Assembly (NCBI GenBank): GCA_963966775.1
Contig: CAXAAH010000010.1
Location: forward strand, 1-43,734
DNA: 43,734 nt
Reading direction: 5' to 3'
Source of the DNA: UBA685 sp002299005
GTDB taxonomy: Bacteria > Pseudomonadota > Alphaproteobacteria > Puniceispirillales > Puniceispirillaceae
The translations under genes and the position numbers were made by a program. Below, one piece after another: positions 31,606-40,867 of this stretch. Each line of letters starts with the position of its first letter. Position 1 is the stretch's first letter. The notes under the pieces were generated by a model. The model saw only the letters and a program-made list of their open reading frames with translations, had not been told where the DNA came from and made no database searches.

Positions 31606-32943
31606 ATGACACAAGATAAAACAAAGCTTATGGATGCGCTTCTTGCGGGCGCAAAAAAAGCCGGCGCAGATGCCGCAGATGCGGCCCTTGCCACGGGCCA
31701 ATCAACCTCTGTGTCTGTGCGCCTTGGCAAGACTGAATCTGTTGAACGCGCAGATGATTATGCCGCTGGCTTGCGCGTGTTTGTGGGGCAGAAAACCGCC
31801 ACCCTGTCACTTGGCCAGCTAAAAGAGGCCGACATCGCGTCTCTTTGCGAGCGCGCGGTGGCAATGGCAAAAGCCGGGCCAGATGATCCCTTCGCCATCC
31901 TTGCCACATCAGAGCAAATCGCCAAAGATTTACCAGATCTTGATATGTGTGATGACACAGAGCTTGATACCGCGACCCTCACAGATATGGCGTTTGCCGC
32001 CGAAGATGAAGCACGTTCGACCAAAGGTATCAGCAATTCAGAAGGCGGTTCTGCCTCGCAAGGACGCTCTGAGATATTTATCGCTGGCACGCATGGCTTC
32101 TCGGCCGGCTATAGCCGCTCTTCCTTTGGTTTTTCGACGGTTGTTTTGGCTGAACAAGATGGCCAGATGCAACGTGACTATGATTATTCATCCGCGGTTT
32201 ATGCACAAGATTTAAAAGACCCAAGAGAGGTTGGCAGACGCGCGGCAAAGCGCACATTAGCCCGCCTTGGTGCGCTCAAAGCAAAGACCGGGCAATTTCC
32301 TGTTATCTATGATAACCGCGTCTCTTCATCTCTTGCCCGCCATTTCGCCTCAGCCATTAATGGCGCTTCAATCGCCAGAGGCACAAGCTTCTTAAAAGAC
32401 CAAATGGGCCAGCAAATCGCCAATAAAGCTATCACACTGATTGATGACCCTTTGCGCCAAAGAGGCGCTGGCTCAAGAGCGTTTGATGGTGATGCTTTGC
32501 CTGTCTCGCGCCAAACATTAATCGCCTCAGGACAGCTTGAAAGCTGGTTGCTTGACCTTTCATCTGCGCGGCAATTGGGCCTTGCGCCCACAGGGAACGC
32601 GGCACGCTCTCTTGCAAACCGCCCCTCACCTAGCACATCTAACCTCATCATGGAAAATGGTGAACATAGCTTTGATGCGCTTATCGCAGATATTGAAGAA
32701 GGGTTTCTCATCACCGAATTAATGGGCTCATCTGTCAGCCTTATCACAGGTGATTATTCACGCGGTGCGGGCGGCTTTTGGATTGAAAATGGCCAGATTA
32801 CCTGGCCTGTTGGCGAGGCAACGATTGCTGGCAACCTCAAGGATATGTTTATGGGCTTAACGCCTGCTGATGATCCCGATACGACCTCATCTGCGATTGT
32901 GCCGTCTATTCGTGTTGATCATATGATGGTTGCGGGCAGTTAA
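31606..32943 (+). CDS. pmbA: TldE/PmbA, partner of the TldD protease
   Basis: A 445-residue PmbA/TldE, the non-catalytic half of the TldD/E protease. It has the family fold: an N-terminal alpha/beta domain (SVSVRLGKTESVERADD), the central VIYDNRVSSSLARHFASAINGASIARGTSFLKD-like region and a C-terminal beta domain ending SIRVDHMMVAG. As expected for TldE it lacks the HExxxH zinc motif found in TldD. It is divergent from argC, and 4 nt separate its stop from the start of the phosphatase gene, so the two are probably co-transcribed. Confidence 0.95.
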   Translation: MTQDKTKLMDALLAGAKKAGADAADAALATGQSTSVSVRLGKTESVERADDYAAGLRVFVGQKTATLSLGQLKEADIASLCERAVAMAKAGPDDPFAILATSEQIAKDLPDLDMCDDTELDTATLTDMAFAAEDEARSTKGISNSEGGSASQGRSEIFIAGTHGFSAGYSRSSFGFSTVVLAEQDGQMQRDYDYSSAVYAQDLKDPREVGRRAAKRTLARLGALKAKTGQFPVIYDNRVSSSLARHFASAINGASIARGTSFLKDQMGQQIANKAITLIDDPLRQRGAGSRAFDGDALPVSRQTLIASGQLESWLLDLSSARQLGLAPTGNAARSLANRPSPSTSNLIMENGEHSFDALIADIEEGFLITELMGSSVSLITGDYSRGAGGFWIENGQITWPVGEATIAGNLKDMFMGLTPADDPDTTSSAIVPSIRVDHMMVAGS

Positions 32944-32947
32944 GATA

Positions 32948-33631
32948 ATGAGCATAAAAAAAGGCCAAAAGACCAAATGGGACGCACCAGATTATAAACG
33001 CGGCGGCGGCGCTGATTGGTGGGATCTCTATGCCAAAGACCACCATTTCCTGCGCACAAGGTGGCGCAATTTACACCAGCTTGACGAGATGATGTGGCGC
33101 TCAAACCAACCATCTCCCAAGCAAGTGGCGCATATTGCCGAGATGGGCATTAAGAATATCGTCAATTTACGCGGCGCACGCAAAGTAGGCACTTGGCAAT
33201 TAGAGGCCGAGGCATGCGCCAAATATGGCATTCGCCTTTATGATTTCACCGCCCGTTCAAGAGCCGCGCCTGACAAGCAAATGCTCTATGATGCCAGAGA
33301 CCTATTCGCTAGCCTAGATGGCCCGAGCCTGATGCATTGCAAATCAGGGGCAGACAGGGCAGGCCTCATGGCCGCGCTTTATATGCTTGTGGTCAAAGGC
33401 GTTAGCGCTGAGGACGCCTTGACGCAATTATCGTTCAAATATCTGCATGTAAAGCAAGCCAAGACAGGGCTGTTAGATGCCTTCCTTGCCGCCTATATCC
33501 CCTATGAAGCACAAGGCATGGCGTTTTATGATTGGGTCGAAAATATCTATGATCCAGATGCCCTGCAAGCTGGCTTTATGGCCAAGGGCTGGGCGGTGCG
33601 TCTGGTTGATGATATCCTAAAGCGCGAATAG
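32948..33631 (+). CDS. Dual-specificity/PTP-like phosphatase, possibly CtpA-like
   Basis: A 227-residue Cys-dependent phosphatase. ATG 32948 is used; the upstream in-frame TTG at 32930 lies in pmbA. The P-loop is HCKSGADRAG with catalytic Cys131 and Arg137, matching C-x5-R. IVNLRGARKVGTWQLEAEA and YDFTARSRAAPDKQ are characteristic of the bacterial DSP-PTPase group; the residue serving as general acid is uncertain. No signal peptide is present. It follows pmbA by 4 nt and converges with the MsbA-like gene (stops 1 bp apart), next to the lipid A genes. In Caulobacter the PTP-like CtpA is needed for normal lipid A. This protein could play the same part, which is inference from family and position. 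Confidence 0.88.
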   Translation: MSIKKGQKTKWDAPDYKRGGGADWWDLYAKDHHFLRTRWRNLHQLDEMMWRSNQPSPKQVAHIAEMGIKNIVNLRGARKVGTWQLEAEACAKYGIRLYDFTARSRAAPDKQMLYDARDLFASLDGPSLMHCKSGADRAGLMAALYMLVVKGVSAEDALTQLSFKYLHVKQAKTGLLDAFLAAYIPYEAQGMAFYDWVENIYDPDALQAGFMAKGWAVRLVDDILKRE

Positions 33632-33632
33632 G

Positions 33633-35423
33633 CTAGCCCATATTTTGCAAAGCACAAAGGCGCGCATAAAGGCCCTTTTTGGCCATTAAATCATCATGGG
33701 TGCCTTGCTCAACAACCCTACCAGCTTCAAGAACGATGATGCTATCCGCCCCTTTGATGGTCGATAGACGATGCGCGATGACAAGGCTTGTGCGCCCCTT
33801 TGACAAGGTCTCTAGCGCATCTTGCACCTGCTTTTCCGCCTCCGCGTCAAGCGCTGATGTCGCCTCATCAAGCAGTAAGATAGGCGCATCTTTTAACAAG
33901 GCTCTGGCAATCGCAAGCCGCTGTTTCTGCCCACCTGAAAGACGATTACCATTTGTGCCAAGGGGCGTATCATAGCCCTTTTCTAGGGCCATAATAAACG
34001 CATGTGCCGCACTATCTTTTGCCGCTTTGACAATCTCATCACGGCTGGCATCTTGGCGACCAAAGGCGATATTCGCCGCCACCGTATCATCAAAAATCAC
34101 CGCCTCTTGCGAGACCAGCGCGATATGCGCGCGCAGGCTTTCGATTGTCATATCGCGCACATCTTGACCGTTAATCAATATCCCGCCGCCGCTTGCATCC
34201 AAAAAGCGTGGCACAAGATTTATCAGCGATGTTTTGCCCGCACCGCTTGGCCCGACCAGCGCGATGGTCTTGCCTGCCTCTGCTATAAAGCTTACACCGT
34301 CCAACAGCTTCGCCTCACCAATAGCGAGGCTAACGCTCTCAAAGCGCAAATGGGCTTTTTCGGCGGCAAATATCTCTGCGCCTTTTTTATTCACAATCTG
34401 ATTTTGCCTATCGAGAAGCGCAAAGATACGGCGCGCGGCCGCCGCGGCTTCTTGTGTCACCGCATTCAACGTGCCAAGCGCGCGCACAGGCTGAACCAAC
34501 AGCAAAAGCGCGGTGATAAAGCCAATAACATCCCCAATTTGCATCGTGCCTTGCGCAACCTGATAAGAGGCAAGCGCGATAACACCTGCCACCGCCACAC
34601 CGCCAAGCGCTTCTAAGATAGGGTCAATCTTCGCACGCCCTGCCAGCAAATTCACAAATTTGGCATAAAGCGCTTCAAAGGCTGTCTCATTACGGCCTTT
34701 TTCAATCGCTTCTAATTGAAAGGCCTTCACCATCCGCGCCCCGCCAAGTGTCTCCCCTAGCAAGGATGTCACATCTTCCAAATGCTCTTGCAAATTACCA
34801 GAGGCTTTACGCTGATTATTGCCAATACGGATAATCGGGCGCATCGCAATCGGATAGACAGCTAGCACCAAAATGGTCAATAGCCAGTCAAACCAAATCA
34901 TCGTGCCAACCATCGCGATAATCGTCAAAATATCGCGCACAAGATTATTGGCCAAACGCACCAAAGCCTCTCTGACAATATTCAAATCATTCATAATGCG
35001 CGAAATAAAAGAGCCCGTAGCCTCACCTGTGAGCCAGCCTAAATCAGCGTCAATCAGATGAATGATCATCTTTTTCTGAATATCTGTTGTGACCCGCAAA
35101 GACAGTTTATTCACCGTCAAAACCTGCAAATACATAGAGAGCGCGCGTATCAAGGCAAGGACAATAATCGCAAATGGCACAAAATAGAGCGCGGCAAAAT
35201 CTTGTTCTTGCAGGCGGTTAAACACCTCTGAGATAAGCGCTGGATAAGCAGAAGAGGTTGCGGCCACAATCACCATCAAACACAAAGCAAACACAATGCG
35301 CGCCCGATAGCCCTTGACCCAGTCACGCCATAGACGCGCGATAATCAGCTTGGTCTGCTGACCATCTGTATCTATACCCGGCTCCTCTTGGTTTTGTGTC
35401 TTCTGCGCGACCTTATCGCTCAT
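33633..35423 (-). CDS. msbA: MsbA-like ABC exporter (lipid A flippase candidate)
   Basis: A 596-residue half-transporter with an N-terminal six-helix membrane domain (about 35-340) fused to an ATPase domain. Walker A GPSGAGKT spans residues 391-398 (Lys397), with the signature LSGGQKQRLAIARALL, Walker B ILLLDEATSALDAE, and the H-loop IAHRLSTI. The Q-loop region is ALVSQEAVIFDD. GAGGA lies 6 nt before ATG 35423. It stands back to back with the DUF374-waaA-lpxK-acyltransferase operon, so export of lipid A or core-lipid A is the best guess. Many DHA-type peptide or lipid exporters share this architecture, so the symbol rests on context. Confidence 0.85.
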   Translation of the reverse strand: MSDKVAQKTQNQEEPGIDTDGQQTKLIIARLWRDWVKGYRARIVFALCLMVIVAATSSAYPALISEVFNRLQEQDFAALYFVPFAIIVLALIRALSMYLQVLTVNKLSLRVTTDIQKKMIIHLIDADLGWLTGEATGSFISRIMNDLNIVREALVRLANNLVRDILTIIAMVGTMIWFDWLLTILVLAVYPIAMRPIIRIGNNQRKASGNLQEHLEDVTSLLGETLGGARMVKAFQLEAIEKGRNETAFEALYAKFVNLLAGRAKIDPILEALGGVAVAGVIALASYQVAQGTMQIGDVIGFITALLLLVQPVRALGTLNAVTQEAAAAARRIFALLDRQNQIVNKKGAEIFAAEKAHLRFESVSLAIGEAKLLDGVSFIAEAGKTIALVGPSGAGKTSLINLVPRFLDASGGGILINGQDVRDMTIESLRAHIALVSQEAVIFDDTVAANIAFGRQDASRDEIVKAAKDSAAHAFIMALEKGYDTPLGTNGNRLSGGQKQRLAIARALLKDAPILLLDEATSALDAEAEKQVQDALETLSKGRTSLVIAHRLSTIKGADSIIVLEAGRVVEQGTHDDLMAKKGLYARLCALQNMG

Positions 35424-35532
35424 GAACTATCCTCAAACTTTTCAGCACCTTCTTATGCCTAACACTCGATTACCATTTGCAAGCAGGAAAACAAAGCTTT
35501 ATCAATCGAGTAAAGGGGTATCTTAGATAATT

Positions 35533-36216
35533 ATGGCGCAGAAGACGAAAAGGTTAAAGACCCTAATCCAGTCTCCGATAGGTGCTTGGGTAATGGCATT
35601 TATCTTAATCAGCCTTGTAAAGCTGATTTGGATGACTTGCCGTGTCCGTCATGTGAACCCGCCCAAATTACTGCGCAAGCAAACCCCGCCAGAGCCGATG
35701 ATTATCGCGCATTGGCACGAATTTATCCCCTTTATCTTAATGCTATCACCGCCGCGCTTTTCGGTTTTAAACAGCTCACACGCTGATGCACGCATTCTTG
35801 GCTATGCGTCTAAATTTATTGGGGCAAAGCCGATTTGGGGCTCATCAAACCGCAACCCCCTCAGCAGTCTGCGCCAATTAAAGGCCGAAATAGATAGAGG
35901 GCGCCATGTGCTTATCACCCCTGATGGCCCGCGCGGCCCTGCCCGCCAGATGGCTTTGGGCCCTATCGCCCTGTCACAATTAACCAGCCGCCCAATTTTG
36001 CTTTTTGCCTGCCATGCCAGCAAATCTTGGCGTCTGCGCTCTTGGGACAAGACACAAATCCCGAAACCCTTTAGCCGCGTGACCATCTATTGGAGCGATG
36101 CTATCGAGATTGCGCGCACCAAAGATAAGGCCGCCCAAGCAGAAGCCACAAAAACCCTAGAGACAGAGCTTATCGCCTTTAGCGAAATGGCAGATAGAGG
36201 CCCAAATGGCGGCTAG
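35533..36216 (+). CDS. DUF374 lysophospholipid acyltransferase family protein
   Basis: A 227-residue protein with one N-terminal membrane helix (about 17-35) and the DUF374 core. Visible motifs are IAHWHEFIPFIL (candidate catalytic His), SSHADARILGYASKFIGAKPIWGSSNRNPLSSLRQL-type substrate region and TPDGPRGPARQMALG. It belongs to the acyltransferase superfamily and is regularly found just before waaA in alphaproteobacteria. Its acceptor is not known, but lipid A or its Kdo form is likely. Its 3' end overlaps waaA by 11 bp, a sign of translational coupling. It is divergent from the MsbA-like gene. Confidence 0.88.
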   Translation: MAQKTKRLKTLIQSPIGAWVMAFILISLVKLIWMTCRVRHVNPPKLLRKQTPPEPMIIAHWHEFIPFILMLSPPRFSVLNSSHADARILGYASKFIGAKPIWGSSNRNPLSSLRQLKAEIDRGRHVLITPDGPRGPARQMALGPIALSQLTSRPILLFACHASKSWRLRSWDKTQIPKPFSRVTIYWSDAIEIARTKDKAAQAEATKTLETELIAFSEMADRGPNGG

Positions 36217-37480
36217 TCTCTCCCTATCACTTTATCGCGGCTTCATGACGGCCCTATCGCCGCTCTTGCCCTTATATCTTGCGCGCCGCATTAAGGCTGG
36301 CAAGGAAGATGCCGCGCGTCTTGGTGAACGCTATGGCCGCTATGATGCGCCCTTTCACCATGATGGCACCACGATTTGGCTCCATGCTATATCGGTTGGC
36401 GAAGCCATGGCCGCCCTTGCGCTTGCCAAAGACCTGAGGGCCAGATTTAAAGACGCGCATTTTATCATCACAACCGGCACAATGACCTCAGCTGAGATTG
36501 TCCAAAAAGCGGCGATGCGCCTGCCGATCAGTCATGTCTTTGCGCCCTTTGATGCGCCGCGTTTTGTGAGACGCTTTTTTGATCATTACCAGCCTGATTT
36601 TGGCGTTATTTTCGAATCTGATTTCTGGCCAGTAATGATGACCAGCGCCCATGATAAGCGCATCCCGCTTTTCCTTGCTTCTGCGCAAATGTCTGAGGCA
36701 AGCGCGGCGAATTGGGCCAAACGCCCCGCTCTTGCCAGAGATATGTTCGCCCCTATCGCCGCCTGTTTCGCGCATGATGCGGCACAAGCCGATAATTTTC
36801 AGGCCTTTGGCATATCCGATAGCAAGGTCACAGGATCGCTAAAATTACCGCCTTTTGAGGAAACAAAAACAGACTTTGCCAGCGCGCTTCTTAAGACAAG
36901 CAAAACCCGCCTCATCTTGCTAGGCGCCTCAACACATGCGGGCGAAGAGACCGCCTTACTGCAAATCTCACAGCGCCTTACCAAGGCAGGTATCGTGCAT
37001 CTCCTCATCATCGCACCACGCCATCCTGATAGGGGTGATGAGGTCGCAAAGATGATGCCAAATGCCAAAAGACGCTCCCAAAACCAGCTGCCAGAAAGTG
37101 ATTGTCTCACCTATCTCTGTGACAGTCTTGGTGACATGCCAAGCCTTTATCAGGCGGCGGATATTGTCTGGCTTGGCGCGACCTTTGTGGATAGAGGCGG
37201 CCATAACCCGCTTGAGCCTGCCTCTTATGGCAAGCCTGTCATTTGCGGCCGCTCCCACTTTAAAAACCGCCATGAGTTTGAACAGCTAACAAGGCTGGGC
37301 GTCTGCCAAATAGCGCATAATAATGATGAGAGCATCAAGCTGATAACAGCGCTTGCCCAAGATAAAGATACGCGTGCGACCATCGCAAAGGCGGGCAAGG
37401 CCTATGCCAAAAAAGCCGCCAGCCGCCCCGCAAAAGTCGCCGCCTCCATAGAAGCAATCTGGCGCGAGGGGCGCTCATGA
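36206..37480 (+). CDS. waaA: 3-deoxy-D-manno-octulosonic acid transferase
   Basis: A 424-residue GT-B enzyme that adds Kdo to lipid IVA at the inner face of the inner membrane. An N-terminal membrane-associated helix (LYRGFMTALSPLLPLYLARRI) is followed by RLGERYG. The catalytic Glu is in HAISVGEAMAA. FESDFWPVM lies in the first domain, and ASTHAGEE, PRHPDRGDEV and GHNPLEPASYGKPVICG lie in the second (CMP-Kdo) domain. It starts inside the DUF374 gene (11 bp overlap) and its stop overlaps lpxK by 4 bp (ATGA). Whether it transfers one or two Kdo units cannot be read from sequence. Confidence 0.97.
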   Translation: MAASLSLSLYRGFMTALSPLLPLYLARRIKAGKEDAARLGERYGRYDAPFHHDGTTIWLHAISVGEAMAALALAKDLRARFKDAHFIITTGTMTSAEIVQKAAMRLPISHVFAPFDAPRFVRRFFDHYQPDFGVIFESDFWPVMMTSAHDKRIPLFLASAQMSEASAANWAKRPALARDMFAPIAACFAHDAAQADNFQAFGISDSKVTGSLKLPPFEETKTDFASALLKTSKTRLILLGASTHAGEETALLQISQRLTKAGIVHLLIIAPRHPDRGDEVAKMMPNAKRRSQNQLPESDCLTYLCDSLGDMPSLYQAADIVWLGATFVDRGGHNPLEPASYGKPVICGRSHFKNRHEFEQLTRLGVCQIAHNNDESIKLITALAQDKDTRATIAKAGKAYAKKAASRPAKVAASIEAIWREGRS

Positions 37481-38469
37481 AAGCACCGTCATTTTGGGCC
37501 CATAAAGGGCTGATATCAACGCTCCTGCTCCCCCTCTCATGGCTCTATCAGCTAGCAGGGCTATGCCGGCTTGGCATCACGCGCCCCTACCGTTCTTCCT
37601 TGCCTGTGATATGCGTCGGCAACATCACCTCAGGCGGCACAGGCAAAACACCCGTCAGCGCCTATTTAGCCGCATTAGCGCGCGCGCAAGGCCTGCGCCC
37701 AGCCATACTCTCGCGCGGCTATGGCGGCGGATTACAAGAACCAACCCTGATTGACCCCGCCCTTCATAGCGCGGCTGATTGCGGGGATGAGCCTTTATTA
37801 CTAGCCATGAATACCCCTGTCATCGTCGCCCGTCATCGCGGCAAAGGGGCGGCCTTTATCGAAGCGCAAAATCGCTTTGATCTGATTATCATGGATGATG
37901 GCATGCAGAACCCGCAACTGCATAAGGACCATATTATCTGTGTTTTTGATGGCGCGGTTGGCATGCAAAATAAGCGCATTTTCCCGGCCGGCCCGTTGCG
38001 CACAAAACCAGCCGCCGGCCAAAAGCACGCCTCTTTGATAATGGTCAATGGCCCAGATAAAACAGGCCTTCAGGCGCATATCACAGGCACGCCTATCATA
38101 AATTTCGACCTTGAGGCAGGCGCAAGCATACCCGAGATAGATACCTCACAACCGCTTTTTGCTTTTGCCGGCATAGGGCGTCCTGACAGGTTTTTTGAAA
38201 CCTTAGCGCAAGAGGGCTATTACCTTGTCCAGACAAAGGCATTTGGCGATCATCACCCCTATCAGCCAGATGAGATCACCGCCCTTGTCGAAGGCGCAAG
38301 AGCCCTATCAGCCTTGCTGATCACAACCGAAAAAGATTGGGTAAGACTGCCAAAAAATTGCCAAGACCATATTGCCTACTTGCCTGTCAGCCTGCATATT
38401 TCAGAAGCAGACACCGCGCGTCTAACTGATATTCTGAACCTTACTAACCCAGGCAAAAGGGCACTTTAA
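37477..38469 (+). CDS. lpxK: Tetraacyldisaccharide 4'-kinase
   Basis: A 330-residue membrane-associated kinase that phosphorylates the 4' position of the lipid A disaccharide. It has the LpxK P-loop GNITSGGTGKTPV (about residues 48-60). SRGYGGG, GDEPLLLA and DDGMQNPQLHKD contain the catalytic Asp region, and RIFPAGPLR also fits the family. An N-terminal hydrophobic segment (LISTLLLPLSWLYQLAGL) anchors it to the inner face of the membrane. Its start overlaps waaA by 4 bp, and its last base is the first of the next gene's ATG. Confidence 0.96.
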   Translation: MKAPSFWAHKGLISTLLLPLSWLYQLAGLCRLGITRPYRSSLPVICVGNITSGGTGKTPVSAYLAALARAQGLRPAILSRGYGGGLQEPTLIDPALHSAADCGDEPLLLAMNTPVIVARHRGKGAAFIEAQNRFDLIIMDDGMQNPQLHKDHIICVFDGAVGMQNKRIFPAGPLRTKPAAGQKHASLIMVNGPDKTGLQAHITGTPIINFDLEAGASIPEIDTSQPLFAFAGIGRPDRFFETLAQEGYYLVQTKAFGDHHPYQPDEITALVEGARALSALLITTEKDWVRLPKNCQDHIAYLPVSLHISEADTARLTDILNLTNPGKRAL

Positions 38470-39371
38470 TGTCACATTATGGCCAGCCTCTTATAAAACG
38501 CAAACTGATCGAATTCGTCCTATGGCCGTTGCAAGGCTTGTTGGTATTGGTCCTTGTCAGCTTCATGCGTCTTTTGCCTGTGGCTTTCACCTCAGCTTTA
38601 TTTGGCAAAATCATCTCATGGGTCGGGCCACTTACAACCGCCCATAAAAGAGCGCGGCGCCATTTGGGCTTTGCAATGCCAGAATTGGACAAAGCGGCCC
38701 AAGATGAAATCCTCGCCGATATGTGGGCACATTTTGGCAGGCTTGCGGGCGAATATCCCCACCTTCATAAGATGGGCTCATCAAAATATTTAACCCTTCA
38801 TGGCGCGCATCATCTAGAGAGCGCCAAAGAAGGCGGCTTTGTCATCGGTGGCCATATTGGCAATTGGGAATTGCATCTCGTCGTCTCAGCCATGCTTGGC
38901 CAGCGTTTTGGGGCCATTTACCGCCCGTTAAATAATCCGTTTTCAAATTGGGTGCTAGATATGCGTGCCAAGCGCGGCCAAGGCGATCTATATGCCAAAG
39001 GCCAAGATGCGGCGAGGGGCATGCTTAGAACGCTTAAAAATAAGGGCATGGTCTATTTGTTCACAGACCAGAAATACCGTGAAGGTGTCCCTGCCCCGTT
39101 CCTAGGCCATCCAGCCGCAACGCCGATTGGCCATATCAAAATCGCGCTCAAGCAAAAGACGCCTATCTATTATATGCGCATTATCAGGCGCAAGGGCTGT
39201 CATTATGACGTCCATATCTCTGCGCCCCATTATATCCACACAGATGGCAAAGTCACAGACGCGCTTGTCGCACAATATGCTAAAGAGATGAATGATGTGC
39301 TCTCAGATTATATCAGGCAGACCCCGCATCAATGGCTATGGCCACATCGTCGTTGGGGCAAAGATATCTAG
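38469..39371 (+). CDS. LpxL/HtrB-type lipid A acyltransferase
   Basis: A 300-residue late acyltransferase of the LpxL/LpxM family that adds a secondary acyl chain to Kdo-lipid A. It has one N-terminal membrane helix (about 15-38). The catalytic HX4E motif is GGHIGNWELH (His129, Glu134). YRPLNNPFSNWVLDMRAKRG and FTDQKYREGVPAPFLGHPAATPIGHIKIAL match the family core. Its ATG overlaps the lpxK stop by one base. It ends the four-gene lipid A operon and overlaps convergent xseA by 4 bp. Whether it is LpxL-, LpxM- or LpxXL-like cannot be told, so no symbol is given. Confidence 0.92.
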   Translation: MSHYGQPLIKRKLIEFVLWPLQGLLVLVLVSFMRLLPVAFTSALFGKIISWVGPLTTAHKRARRHLGFAMPELDKAAQDEILADMWAHFGRLAGEYPHLHKMGSSKYLTLHGAHHLESAKEGGFVIGGHIGNWELHLVVSAMLGQRFGAIYRPLNNPFSNWVLDMRAKRGQGDLYAKGQDAARGMLRTLKNKGMVYLFTDQKYREGVPAPFLGHPAATPIGHIKIALKQKTPIYYMRIIRRKGCHYDVHISAPHYIHTDGKVTDALVAQYAKEMNDVLSDYIRQTPHQWLWPHRRWGKDI

Positions 39372-40801
39372 AATAATTCGCTTTGGCCTGTGTCTTTCGC
39401 AGAGGCAGGCTTAACAGGCTTAGCGGCCTTTTTCGCCTTCGGAGATGGTACAGGCACCGCCCCGCTTGCACCAACAATCGCGCGCCTTGTATCATCCGCA
39501 AAAGTGATATGAATAGGCGCCCCATCTGCCAGACTGCTTGCTTGCTTAACAGGCGTGCCAGCCTCATCTCTTACCAGCGCAAAACCACGTTCCAGCACCT
39601 TGGTAAAGCTATTTGCCTCAAGCAGACGCGCGGCGCTATTCATGCGCGCATCAACGCGCTCAAGCAGACCTGTCACCAGCGGGCGCATCTTCTCAGAGGC
39701 GGTATCAAAGCGTCTTGTCATTTTGGCAAGCTGTGCGTGAGGCGGGCTAAGCCTTGTTGCCAGCTGGTCAAGCCTTTGGCGCCTATCATACAGACGTCGC
39801 TCGGTAAAGCGCACCAAATTTGTGGCCGCCACATCAAGCGCTTGGCTTTGCGCATTGACACGCTCGCTTGGGTGCGTAAGACCTCTTGTTGCCCCTGCCA
39901 AAAACTGTGCCGCATTCTCAAGACGACGTGCCATCGCGACCTTCTGGCGGCCATCCCATTCAGCGACCCGCGCGCTAATCTCTGCCTTCACAGCGGTTGC
40001 CATTTCTGCGGCGGCTGTTGGTGTCGGCGCGCGCCTATCAGCGACATAATCAAGCAAGGTGGTATCTGTCTCATGCCCAATCGATGAGATAAGCGGGATA
40101 TCACTCGCCGCCGCCGCACGCACCACAGCCTCTTCATTAAAAGACATCAAATCTTCAAGCGAGCCACCACCCCTTGCGACAATCAGCAAATCAGGGCGCG
40201 GCATGCCATCATCGCCTGTTATCTGGTTAAAGCCCTTAATCGCACGTTCAACCTGTTCAGCCGACCCTGCGCCTTGGACAAGCACGGGCCAGACAAGCAC
40301 ATGGACACCAAACCTGTCAGACAGGCGATGCAAGATATCTTGTATCACCGCGCCTGTGGGGCTGGTCACAATGCCAATGGTGCGCGGAAAGGCTGGCAAT
40401 GCTTGCTTGCGTTCAGGCGCAAATAGCCCCTCTGCCTCAAGGCGTCTTTTGCGCTCTTCTAGCTGTTTTAATAACGCGCCCTCACCAGCGATTTCTAATT
40501 GGCGGACAACCAGCTGGTATTTAGATTGGCCTGAAAAACTTGTCAGCTTGCCTGTGGCGATAACCTCAAGCCCTTCTTCAGGGCGCACATCAAGACCAGC
40601 GGCAACGCCTTTCCAGACCACCGCCCCTAAATTATGCGTATCATCTTTTAAGTTAAAATAAACATGGCCAGAGGCAGGAAAGCTTGGGCGCGAAATCTCG
40701 CCCTTAACGCGCACATATTCAAAGGCTGATTCCAACGTGCGTTTAACAGACGCTGACAACTCACCAACTGTGATAAATGGAGCATTATGGTTTTCGCTCA
40801 T
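39368..40801 (-). CDS. xseA: Exodeoxyribonuclease VII large subunit
   Basis: A 477-residue large subunit of ExoVII, which degrades single-stranded DNA from both ends. ATG 40801 is chosen over 40837 because it is preceded by a GC-rich purine ribosome-like site (GGCGGG), and because homologues begin shortly before FITVGELSASVKRTLE. An OB fold (VRVKGEISRPSFPASGHVYFNLKD) is followed by the catalytic core with TSPTGAVIQDILHR, ARGGGSLEDLMSFNEE and SSIGHETDTTLLDYVADRRAPTPTAAAE. A long coiled coil leads to a Lys/Ala-rich tail. The small subunit xseB is not in this window. It is divergent from purD. Confidence 0.96.
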   Translation of the reverse strand: MSENHNAPFITVGELSASVKRTLESAFEYVRVKGEISRPSFPASGHVYFNLKDDTHNLGAVVWKGVAAGLDVRPEEGLEVIATGKLTSFSGQSKYQLVVRQLEIAGEGALLKQLEERKRRLEAEGLFAPERKQALPAFPRTIGIVTSPTGAVIQDILHRLSDRFGVHVLVWPVLVQGAGSAEQVERAIKGFNQITGDDGMPRPDLLIVARGGGSLEDLMSFNEEAVVRAAAASDIPLISSIGHETDTTLLDYVADRRAPTPTAAAEMATAVKAEISARVAEWDGRQKVAMARRLENAAQFLAGATRGLTHPSERVNAQSQALDVAATNLVRFTERRLYDRRQRLDQLATRLSPPHAQLAKMTRRFDTASEKMRPLVTGLLERVDARMNSAARLLEANSFTKVLERGFALVRDEAGTPVKQASSLADGAPIHITFADDTRRAIVGASGAVPVPSPKAKKAAKPVKPASAKDTGQSELF

Positions 40802-40867
40802 AACTATCCCGCCACCTTGTCTTTCGAGAGATAACATAGTAAATAGTCCACATTTATGGCATATCAG

